Origin: an uncultured Christensenellaceae bacterium
Lineage (GTDB): Bacteria; Bacillota; Clostridia; Christensenellales; Borkfalkiaceae
Assembly (NCBI GenBank): GCA_910589015.1
Contig: CAJUSA010000008.1
Coordinates: 1-64,000 of the forward strand
DNA: 64,000 nt
Reading direction: 5' to 3'
Shown here: one piece after another, positions 57,601 through 64,000 of the stretch
Numbering within the stretch: the first letter of the stretch is position 1
How the letters are laid out: each line of letters starts with the position of its first letter
Notes under the pieces: generated by a model
Databases searched by the model: none
What the model was told of the DNA's origin: nothing
The model's input: the letters and a program-made list of their open reading frames with translations, nothing else
Program-made: the position numbers and the translations under genes

Positions 57601-58152
57601 GAAGAGATAGCCCTTTTTGGGAACGCTGAGCTGCGCCTCGCCCTTCGAATCGGTCTGCCCGAGCACGCGCTGTCCGCCCGTGGGGGTTTCCGCATAGATG
57701 ACGTTGCGCCCCGAAAGGTTTACGTTGTTGCTGCCCTCGGGCGCGACAAGGCGCACGGTGTATTGCGCCGTATCCTCTTGCGTGGCGGGTACGATGCGGA
57801 TCGTGAAGTTTCTGCCGGTGTTTACGGTGTAATAACCTTCGCTCGATTCCATGCCGTAGCCGTCGGGCACGCCGCCCGTAACGGTAACGTGGTAGTTGGC
57901 GCGGGGCAGATCGACGTGCGCGATGCCGTCGTCGCCCGTCGTGAAGGTTGGCGTTTCCGCCTCGGTTTCGGCGTTCGCAAAAGTGAGTTGCGCGCCCGCA
58001 AGGGGATTGCCGCCCATGGTTACGGTCACGTTGTAATAGGTTTCTTTCGGCGTTGTGTTGCCGTTCTTGCTGCACGCCGCAAAAATACCCGCCGCGAGCG
58101 TAAGCGAAAAGAGCGCCGTTAAGAACGCGGTCAATTTTTTGAATTTCTTCAT
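54664..58152 (-). CDS. Very large surface lipoprotein with repeated beta-domains (1162 aa)
   Basis: Signal peptide and lipobox (GIFAACSKN, Cys26). Residues 38-115 form a carboxypeptidase-regulatory-like beta domain (YNVTVTMGGNPLAGAQLTF), with a second near 130-215. The C-terminal half has at least three units of the type VWYSFTADEDGIYEI, VYYTVTAAGRYIL and VYYSFTAPKDGLYII, which look like pre-peptidase C-terminal (PPC) beta-sandwiches. No catalytic domain is recognised. It is probably a displayed binding or structural protein, co-transcribed with the 137-aa lipoprotein 19 bases upstream. Confidence 0.8.
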   Translation of the reverse strand: MKKFKKLTAFLTALFSLTLAAGIFAACSKNGNTTPKETYYNVTVTMGGNPLAGAQLTFANAETEAETPTFTTGDDGIAHVDLPRANYHVTVTGGVPDGYGMESSEGYYTVNTGRNFTIRIVPATQEDTAQYTVRLVAPEGSNNVNLSGRNVIYAETPTGGQRVLGQTDSKGEAQLSVPKKGYLFITPPTGYNYDRNYTGSTKSPYEIDAKGGTMTFNLLRENLVRLENEMSNDEKNAFANAIGSTSFRESAIATESSPGRKGYFVTATLKKGETQFFTMRATESDYYTLYVNKPSGCNLILISKPYDVTNGDVFTAPNSIGAALACTKNANFTFALTAGNADASFQFVLLAPAERNETRIETTGEFDLEIQELLPALISFRPAESGRYQVRILSEGNFVMHHIYNRYVTSPSNPTPPADGSASENESLSYNGIFEFNIADDTLYYKDSAGNIDKNRPNDAEWLLRIFTNDNVRYPLPVKISIERIGDADAGRQYLIVNAEEPAAGVLTQADRPEGTPQAIGVYKTAPRIVKGNDGLYHLNAENGPVVYVKLKGNIPPYYPDASFESLDSSGISPYRFNVTTEEDMKDPNAPYTLRDYTRLLRGALTPAENGTPTDADAFDEYYLKYVNADGMYPLDDTLKEFLSLFASSASSWLGGFGSYTNDSLYLFSAYYYDDGTPLPEPVPSRGDGTQSSPYELEIGSFSVRITAGTPVYLTYAEDGVVDITVTGATVSKSPVTAGEVFTITANESKTYIVTVNYVIGTNKANPVPVHDGDTLENIGKDGVWYSFTADEDGIYEIAFVNASVSVYVEDGMRADLSELLLKAGHSVLFRLAAEDGTASAIVNIKKNAVNATAPAGGDGKRATPYEITQTGLYAAVYAGDTVYYTVTAAGRYILSAEDDNARIVYNGAVHEGNVYLTLEVTDTPVSFSVAALKGNDTLYFRLADKLGYDAQHAIEVTMKATDTSVTGRVSIEGVYSDQQLTTVGDVVYYSFTAPKDGLYIISFSNPNAMLNVSDNATRYVFDYATNVYRVVLKQGETFAFSLSSTGSSFPVSYGYTFSWNVMPEEGSKDLPEEVTVKSYTLNLKKGEEHYFVIQDKEGYTVNFTAGNFIVYNLGASSFNDDRRKDEYLLKSGDLIAAANFTPRMHLVVIATEDCSVQITFM

Positions 58153-58171
58153 AGTCCTTTCCTGTTAAAAT

Positions 58172-58585
58172 TTATGCTGCGTCTTTGGGTTCGAGTTCGA
58201 TTTCGATGTTGTTGTTTTTCGCGGAAATCTCGTAAACCTTGTGGGTTTCGTTATAGGTTTTGTAACGGGGGTTGGAATCGACGCCGTTGCGCAGAATTTT
58301 TACGACGTAGTCGCCTTTGTATTCGATTTCGCCCTTAACGTCGCTTGCCTTAATGGTGCACACGCCGTTTTCGTCAAGAGGGAACATGCGGCAGTTGCCG
58401 TTTTCGCCTTCGCAGAAGCCGATCATGAGTTCGTCGGAAATCGTGCTGTCGTAAGTGCCTTCGGGCGTTTTGAGGGTGATGGTGTAAGTCACCTCTTTCG
58501 CGCCGCAGCCTGCGAACAGACACACGGTGAGAAGAAGCGTCGCCGCGCAGAGGGCGGCAGCCAGTTTGCTGATCAGTTTTTTCAT
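58172..58585 (-). CDS. Small lipoprotein (137 aa)
   Basis: Signal peptide with lipobox LFAGCGAKE (Cys27). The mature part is about 110 aa and beta-rich (VTYTITLKTPEGTYDSTISD, GEIEYKGDYVVKIL), like a single transthyretin or carboxypeptidase-regulatory-type domain, also found at the N-termini of the two large lipoproteins beside it. SD GGAGGAT. Probably the first gene of an operon with the 1162-aa lipoprotein. Confidence 0.78.
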   Translation of the reverse strand: MKKLISKLAAALCAATLLLTVCLFAGCGAKEVTYTITLKTPEGTYDSTISDELMIGFCEGENGNCRMFPLDENGVCTIKASDVKGEIEYKGDYVVKILRNGVDSNPRYKTYNETHKVYEISAKNNNIEIELEPKDAA

Positions 58586-58647
58586 GGTAAATCCTCCGAT
58601 AAATATAATTTTTGTTTTTTTCTTTGCTTTATTCTGTTCGATTGAAA

Positions 58648-58671
58648 ACGACGGGCATTTCTGCCCGTCGT
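58648..58671 (-). terminator. Terminator of the 998-aa lipoprotein gene
   Basis: ACGACGGGCA / TGCCCGTCGT perfect stem, loop TTTC, then TTTTC on the minus strand. Confidence 0.8.
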
Positions 58672-58718
58672 ATCAAACAAGGCGTTTTGGGTTTATGCAG
58701 CCTTCCGCAATCATGTTG

Positions 58719-61715
58719 TTATACTTCGTAGTAGTCGTAATACACGCAGAAGTGGATCCATTCGCGCGCAGGGTTGGTTGCCGTCGCCATTGAGTCGATA
58801 AATTCGCCCTTCGCCCATTCGTATTCGATGCCGTTTTCAATCACTTTGAGGTCGGGCGTACGGTAGGGGGTGATACGGTGCACGAACATGTTCAGGATAT
58901 ATTCGAGCTCTTCGGTGACTTCCACAAGGTAGTTGCCTGTTTTACGCGCATTGTCGACGAGTTCCAGCATATACCCATTGTAGTTGGCGTTCGTATTGCC
59001 CGTCAGTTCGCGCAGGCGAACGAGTTCTTTGCTGTTATCGATTCCGTCGTTGCGCGGCGAGAAGTCGAAGTCGAGTTTGAAGGTCTGCTCATAACGGGGT
59101 ACGCTGTTGCCGTTTTCGTCTTTGTCGTAAATAATTTTGCCGTTTTCGTCGCGTGCGTAAATGGGGTTGCCATGACGGTCGCGCGTAAAATATCTGAGTT
59201 CAACCGGTTTGCCTGCGCTGTTTTTATCGGGGTAGAACACTTTTTCGATCGCGGGGAAGAAGTAGGTGGTATGCAGATCGAGGTAGATCTTGCTTTCCTT
59301 GCGTCCTTCGACGTTGATGTTTGCCGCCCAGTTGCCGTCGGCGTCCTGTCCGTAATTGTCGGCAAGGTAAGTGGGGGTGTTGAAGAAAATCTGACCGTTG
59401 GTCTGGTTGTAAATATCTTCGTCGAAGGTGTAAGCGCTGGTCGAAAGGCGGCGTTCGACTTTCATATAGCCGTCTTCCACGCCTTCGGAATCGGCGGTGA
59501 TGCGCTCGATGCCGACGTAGAAGGTGTCAAACTGCCCCATGAGATAGAAGTCGCAGCGGGCAAAATAGCGCTTGCCTTTTTCCAGACGGACGTAAATCGT
59601 GAAGTGATCGCCGATCGACTGGGTCAGCTCGTCAGATTTTAAGCTGATTTCTTCTTCGTTGAGATCGGTGATATAGCACATCGTATCGAAGTTGTTGCCT
59701 TCTTTGTCAACGCCGTAGCTGCGGAAGCGGTACAATCCCGTTTCTGCGGGCACGAATTCGGCGTAGATGCCGCGGGGGAAATAAAGCCTGTTGATCGTGA
59801 TGGCGTTGTATTCGTCTTTGTAGTTCTGTTCGGGAATGCCCGTCGTTTCTTTGAGTTTTACCGAGCTGAAAGGCGCGCAACCTTTGATGGGGTCGTTCTT
59901 AACGGGATCGACCGAGCCGAATACGTCTTCGCCCTTGCCGTAGTGCACATAATACGAGCACAGTTCGAGCCATTCGTTTTCGTTCGTGTTCGAGGCGTCG
60001 CCCGAAAGGTTGTGGCAGAATTTCACGAGGACATCTTTGAGTTTCTGTGTGACGGGCGTGTAATTCGGAATATCCGAAACCGACGCATAGGAAGCAAACT
60101 GTTGCAGAAGAAGGGTATCTTCTTCGTTCAAACCGTGGCTTCCCTGACCTTCCGCAAGATACCGGTTGAGGGGAACGTTGCTGAAATGCGTGCTGTTCGC
60201 CGTATCCAAAAGCACATAAGCGCCGTTGGGTTTGCCCTCATCGTCGAGCAGGTGGTAATAGCCGTCGAGCGGGTTCAAGCCTACCTTTTGGTAGGTGTTC
60301 CAACCCGTTTGCGTGCCGTTTTCGTCATAAACGGGCGAAGTTGCTACATGGTAGCGGTTGTCCACCGATTCCTCGGCGGGCAGGCTGTTCTTATCGAGCA
60401 AGCGGAAGTTTCTCAGTTTTATAACGTCTTTATTTATGCTCGTCGAAATATACGAGAAGAGCAGGGTTTGCGTACCGTCTTCGCGCGCAACGTAAATATA
60501 CTGCGATTTTCCTTTGTAGTTGATCGGGCCTAAAATTTCGAGGGCAGACAATCCGTCCTGAACGACGGCGAGCTGCGCCGTCTTTGCCCCGATGGTGGCG
60601 TCGAGATCGAACACGATCATCTGGTCTTTTTTCATCTCGATGTCGAGGAACAAGCCCGAATAAGTGGGGTCGTCTATACCGAGGTTGGAAGAATAGATAT
60701 ACGATCCTCTGTCGTCCTTGCCCGCAAGCCAAGGCCAGTAATATTCGTACTGTGCGGAATCATTCTCGGTAACCGCGCGGTACGTTCCGGGGAATCCCGG
60801 TGCGTTCGCCGCCTCTTCGAGGACGGACGAGGGGGGCATTTCAACGCCCGAGGGTTTCACGAAGTCCTTCACTTCATCGGAGGTTCCGGGCTGGAAGTTC
60901 TGACTGTAATTTTCGTCGGTGTATTTTTCGAAAATGGCGTTGAACGCATCTGCCGAAGGCAGCGCGCCTCTTTGAATGTCGGCGCAGACGCCGTAACGGT
61001 CGACGTAGATCGATACGGGGATCGACGAGGCGGAAAACGCCGTGCGCAGATCGGGCGAATCGTAAGCCATGGGGAAGTTGATATAACTGTATTCGGATTG
61101 CGCTTTGAACGCCTGGATTTCGTTAATGGAATCGTCGCGGCTGAGCGCGATGACCGCCGCCAGGTTTTCGTCGTCGAATTTTGCATAAGACTCGGCAAGG
61201 TGGGGAAATTCGCCGATGCAATAACCGCACCACGTTGCCCAGAGGTTGATGAGCACGAAGGTTCTCGTTTTCAGCACTTTGGAAAGCTGAAAGGTTTCCC
61301 CGCTGTCGGTCGTTACCGAAAAGTCGTACATAACGTCGCCGACGTTGTAGATCTTACCCCGCGGCATTTCCGATTCGATGACGCTCGATTGAAGATAGAC
61401 GTCGACGGTTTTGCTGTCTGCGCTCGTCATATAAGGTTTGGCGGGGTTGTTGTAACCCGCGGGCAGGTCATTGAGCACGATGGTATATGTTTTCGCTTTC
61501 GCGTTCAGTTTCGCGCTGCCCTTTTTGTCGGTACGCGCAGTCGCAACTTCGTTGTTTCCGTCGTAAAGGCTGACCTCTACGTCGTAAAGCGGCGCGCCGC
61601 CCACCGATTTTACGGTGATCTCGTAGGTGTTGTTGTTCTTATTACACGCCGCAAGCCCGATCGCGAAGAGGATCGCGCACAGCACGGAAAGAACAACAGT
61701 AACTGCTTTTTTCAT
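58719..61715 (-). CDS. Large lipoprotein with a TlpA/thioredoxin-like domain (998 aa)
   Basis: Signal peptide with lipobox IGLAACNKN (Cys24). Residues 30-110 are a carboxypeptidase-regulatory-like domain. Residues 120-265 are a TlpA/AhpC-type thioredoxin fold with the active site WATWCGYC and a cis-Pro region SSIPVSIYVDRYG. About 700 residues follow with beta-rich units resembling PPC (GLYRFRSYGVDKEG) and no known catalytic motif. It is predicted to do thiol-disulfide chemistry on the outside of the membrane. Promoter TTGCAT-17-TAAACT lies upstream (61813-61785) and SD GGAGG precedes the ATG. Confidence 0.85.
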   Translation of the reverse strand: MKKAVTVVLSVLCAILFAIGLAACNKNNNTYEITVKSVGGAPLYDVEVSLYDGNNEVATARTDKKGSAKLNAKAKTYTIVLNDLPAGYNNPAKPYMTSADSKTVDVYLQSSVIESEMPRGKIYNVGDVMYDFSVTTDSGETFQLSKVLKTRTFVLINLWATWCGYCIGEFPHLAESYAKFDDENLAAVIALSRDDSINEIQAFKAQSEYSYINFPMAYDSPDLRTAFSASSIPVSIYVDRYGVCADIQRGALPSADAFNAIFEKYTDENYSQNFQPGTSDEVKDFVKPSGVEMPPSSVLEEAANAPGFPGTYRAVTENDSAQYEYYWPWLAGKDDRGSYIYSSNLGIDDPTYSGLFLDIEMKKDQMIVFDLDATIGAKTAQLAVVQDGLSALEILGPINYKGKSQYIYVAREDGTQTLLFSYISTSINKDVIKLRNFRLLDKNSLPAEESVDNRYHVATSPVYDENGTQTGWNTYQKVGLNPLDGYYHLLDDEGKPNGAYVLLDTANSTHFSNVPLNRYLAEGQGSHGLNEEDTLLLQQFASYASVSDIPNYTPVTQKLKDVLVKFCHNLSGDASNTNENEWLELCSYYVHYGKGEDVFGSVDPVKNDPIKGCAPFSSVKLKETTGIPEQNYKDEYNAITINRLYFPRGIYAEFVPAETGLYRFRSYGVDKEGNNFDTMCYITDLNEEEISLKSDELTQSIGDHFTIYVRLEKGKRYFARCDFYLMGQFDTFYVGIERITADSEGVEDGYMKVERRLSTSAYTFDEDIYNQTNGQIFFNTPTYLADNYGQDADGNWAANINVEGRKESKIYLDLHTTYFFPAIEKVFYPDKNSAGKPVELRYFTRDRHGNPIYARDENGKIIYDKDENGNSVPRYEQTFKLDFDFSPRNDGIDNSKELVRLRELTGNTNANYNGYMLELVDNARKTGNYLVEVTEELEYILNMFVHRITPYRTPDLKVIENGIEYEWAKGEFIDSMATATNPAREWIHFCVYYDYYEV

Positions 61716-61784
61716 GTTTTGCCTCCGCTGATTTTATATGTAACGAACCGTTTACATTAATATATCCGAAATCGTACATAATAA

Positions 61785-61813
61785 AGTTTAGCATAATTCA
61801 TAAAAAAATGCAA
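61785..61813 (-). promoter_or_regulatory. Promoter of the 998-aa lipoprotein gene
   Basis: -35 TTGCAT (61813-61808), 17-bp spacer, -10 TAAACT (61790-61785); leader of about 60 bases. Confidence 0.65.
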
Positions 61814-61903
61814 TGAAAATCAGGTGAAAAAAGCGTTTGAAAGATTAGCTTTACTTATACCATCTATAAGCAAATAAAATAGTTCGGTTTGCGCTTATAT
61901 TGT

Positions 61904-61932
61904 TTGACAAATACCGTCGAAGAGTGTATTAT
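61904..61932 (+). promoter_or_regulatory. Promoter of the membrane protein-moxR operon
   Basis: TTGACA (61904-61909), 17-bp spacer, TATTAT (61927-61932). Confidence 0.72.
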
Positions 61933-61983
61933 AAATTATCGTTATAGTATAAGTGTATTTTCAGCATTCTGCGGGAGGAAACG

Positions 61984-63486
61984 ATGAACGGGAATTTCTC
62001 GAAAATCAAAAAAAAGCATCTCACGGCGGCGCTTATCGCAAGCGCGGTGTTTGCCGTGTGTTTCGCGCTTTTGTGCACGGGCGCGCTGTTGCTCGCCTTC
62101 AAACTCTGCGCGGTAAAACTCGGGTTGTATTGGATCGCCCTCGCGTTCGCGATCGTCGTCGTTTCCGCGGCGGCGGGGGGGTTGCTCTTTCTTCTTATCC
62201 GCCCGCGCGATAAAAAGCTGGCGAAAAAACTCGACGAGGGTTACAACCTGGGCGAAAAAGTGCAGACGATGGTTGAGTTTCGGGACTGCGGCGACGATAT
62301 GGCGGTGTTGCAGCGCGAACAGACCGAGGAAACGCTCGGGCAGCTGCGCCCCAAAAAGATGGGGGCGGCGAAGATTGTCCGTCTGGCGATCGTGCCCGTT
62401 CTGTCGGTGGTGATGTTGTTGGCGGGGGCGATCGTGCCTGCCGGAGTAAGCGCCGACGAGGTCGACCCGCCCTTCAATCCCACGGAAGCGCAGATCGTGC
62501 GGCTTACGCAACTCATGAACGAAGTCAAGGGTTCGCGCCTCGGCGACGATCTCAAAAACGGCGTTACGGTCGTGCTCGACAATCTGCTCACGGGGCTTGA
62601 AAACGACGAAACGCAGTCCGCCATGAAAGAATCGGTGCTCGCTTCGGTCACGATGATCGACGGCATGGTGGCGGCAAGCAATTCGGCGGCGGCGATCTAT
62701 TCGAAAACGGGCTCGGAAGAGAGCGCCAAGGCGTTTGCGACGGCGGTGCTCGGCGCGGCGTATTATTACCGCAGCGACGGGATCCGTCTGAACGATTACG
62801 AATCGGTCGAACGTAAATACGATAAATCGGAAACGGGCGTGCCGGCCGCGCTCGAACGCAGCATCGTCAAGCTCACCGAAGGGTGGGAAGCGTTCGACGG
62901 CGAGGCGCTCGGCGAAAAGCTGACTTCCTTTCTGAATGAAATTGCGCCCTATAAATCGGCGGGCGTTGCCGAAACCGACGGTCTGTATACGGCGTTTGCC
63001 GCGCTCGAGAGCGCGCTGAATACGGTGAAGGGCAAGATCGGCAACGGTTACACCGTCGAAAACCTGCTCAAAGAAACCGACGACGCCTTTGCGGCGTTCG
63101 TGACGAACGCTTCGCCCGCGCTTTCCGTGCAGTCGTATAACACGATGATGGACGAATACGTGCGCACGGCGCTCGGCAAGATATTCGGCGTGGATATTCC
63201 CGCGCTGGTGCTGCCCGAGGGCGTGCAGGACGGCTCTTCTTCCAACACGGGCGGCGACTCAAACGATAATAACGGCGGCGGAGGGGCGGACGGCGAATTT
63301 GTCGGCGGCAGTAAAGATACCATTTATTATCCCCCGCAGGAAAAATATCTGCCCTACATGGAAGTAATCGGGGAATACGATAAAAAAATCTCGGCGTATA
63401 TCGAAAGCGGCGCCATTTCGGGCGAGCTTGCCGATATCATCAATATGTATCTCGACATTCTGACTAATGTTTCGCAACAGAATTGA
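61984..63486 (+). CDS. Membrane protein of unknown function upstream of moxR
   Basis: 500 aa. Two N-terminal membrane segments (about 14-40 and 46-72), then a basic patch (RPRDKKLAKKLDEGYNLGEK) and a third segment near 130-150. A long, mostly helical, probably extracytoplasmic domain and a Ser/Asn/Gly-rich linker (near 420-435) follow, ending in a short helical domain. The layout (two segments, cytosolic loop, segment, helical outside) is often seen next to MoxR-type operons in Bacillota. No enzymatic motif. SD GGGAGGAAACG. Confidence 0.75.
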   Translation: MNGNFSKIKKKHLTAALIASAVFAVCFALLCTGALLLAFKLCAVKLGLYWIALAFAIVVVSAAAGGLLFLLIRPRDKKLAKKLDEGYNLGEKVQTMVEFRDCGDDMAVLQREQTEETLGQLRPKKMGAAKIVRLAIVPVLSVVMLLAGAIVPAGVSADEVDPPFNPTEAQIVRLTQLMNEVKGSRLGDDLKNGVTVVLDNLLTGLENDETQSAMKESVLASVTMIDGMVAASNSAAAIYSKTGSEESAKAFATAVLGAAYYYRSDGIRLNDYESVERKYDKSETGVPAALERSIVKLTEGWEAFDGEALGEKLTSFLNEIAPYKSAGVAETDGLYTAFAALESALNTVKGKIGNGYTVENLLKETDDAFAAFVTNASPALSVQSYNTMMDEYVRTALGKIFGVDIPALVLPEGVQDGSSSNTGGDSNDNNGGGGADGEFVGGSKDTIYYPPQEKYLPYMEVIGEYDKKISAYIESGAISGELADIINMYLDILTNVSQQN

Positions 63487-63510
63487 GAATAAATAAATCA
63501 GGTGGAAATT

Positions 63511-64000
63511 ATGGATAATGCAGAAAAGGTAAAAAAATTCAGCGTTTCGATCGCAAAGATCCGCGACGAGCTTGCAAAAGACGTCGTCGGGCAGGAAGAA
63601 ATCATCGACAACGTCATCATCGCGATCATCGCGGGCGGCAACGTGCTGCTTGAAGGCGTGCCCGGCGTCGGGAAAACCCGTCTTGTCCGCTCGCTCGGCA
63701 GGGTGCTCGAACTGCCGTTCTCGCGCATTCAGTTCACGCCCGACCTCATGCCTTCGGACGTGACGGGCACGAATGTCATCGAAAAGGACGAAAAGGGGAA
63801 ACTCAACGCGGTGTTCCGCCGCGGCCCGATTTTCGCCAATCTGGTGCTGGCGGACGAAATCAACCGTGCCACGCCGAAAACGCAGTCCGCCATGCTCGAG
63901 GTCATGCAAGAGCATAAAGTGACGGTCGGCGGCGAAACCTACCGTTTGGAAGAGCCTTTCTTCGTGCTGGCGACCGAAAACCCCATCGAGCAGGACGGCA
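63511..64000 (+). CDS. MoxR-family AAA ATPase, partial
   Basis: 163 residues are visible. VVGQEEIIDNVIIAIIAGGNVLLEGVPGVGKT holds Walker A in two short blocks (GVPGVGKT near 50), DLMPSDVTGT near 78, Walker B LVLADEINRATPKTQSAMLEVM near 108 and sensor-1 ATENPIEQ. MoxR chaperones assemble or activate partner proteins, usually with DUF58 and VWA genes that would lie beyond the window. SD AGGTGGAAATT; 24 bases after the membrane protein gene. Confidence 0.93.
   Translation, partial: MDNAEKVKKFSVSIAKIRDELAKDVVGQEEIIDNVIIAIIAGGNVLLEGVPGVGKTRLVRSLGRVLELPFSRIQFTPDLMPSDVTGTNVIEKDEKGKLNAVFRRGPIFANLVLADEINRATPKTQSAMLEVMQEHKVTVGGETYRLEEPFFVLATENPIEQDG

Overview
This window reads as the chromosome of a spore-forming low-to-mid GC Bacillota (Clostridia), plausibly a gut Christensenellales-type lineage. 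The group is inferred from an intact sporulation sigma factor SigK, a T-box leader, an FMN riboswitch on an ECF riboflavin importer, a HisZ/short-HisG histidine pathway, an archaeal-type prolyl-tRNA synthetase with a Cys-rich tail, near-consensus TTGACA/TATAAT promoters with 17-bp spacers, and strong Shine-Dalgarno sites. The genus cannot be read from the sequence alone.

Layout. 1-2.5 kb is a decayed prophage edge: a tail gene, a truncated and fused baseplate-J fragment, a frameshifted PAPS-reductase-like gene and HTH regulators. 2.6-4.9 kb holds an MBL hydrolase, a hexapeptide-repeat protein and sigK. 4.9-13.3 kb is a T-box-controlled asparagine synthetase followed by a compact histidine operon, hisZ-G-D-B-H-A-F-IE, mostly joined by ATGA overlaps; hisC and a histidinol-phosphatase are absent. 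13.3-22.4 kb contains two heterodimeric ABC exporters, a HAD phosphatase and an XRE regulator with a glycine-rich hydrophobic tail. 22.5-35.9 kb is mostly housekeeping: transketolase, a phosphohexomutase, DegV, a DUF2207 membrane protein, proS, asnS, a nucleoside hydrolase and a CmpB-like membrane protein.

36.1-43.9 kb is accessory. A low-GC divergent gene pair sits just left of a 6.9-kb integrative element bounded by a perfect 47-bp repeat of the 3' part of a tRNA-Pro gene. The element carries Phd/Doc, about 1.4 kb of GC-rich hairpins without recognisable genes, a run of small genes of unknown function including an overlapping pair that resembles separately encoded sigma region 2 and region 4, a CI-like repressor with operators, and a tyrosine integrase. 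The target tRNA has an unusual AGG anticodon, and a broken second tRNA-Pro lies between it and its promoter.

44-54.6 kb contains a hybrid histidine kinase, riboswitch-ribU, a tsaE-tsaB-rimI-hydrolase-murF operon with a membrane-anchored MurF, ddl after a tandem repeat, icd, and a multiply broken pseudogene. 54.6-61.7 kb encodes three cell-surface lipoproteins, one with a thioredoxin-like WCxxC domain. The window ends in a membrane protein followed by a MoxR ATPase that runs off the edge.

All calls come from reading the sequence by eye; no database search was run.
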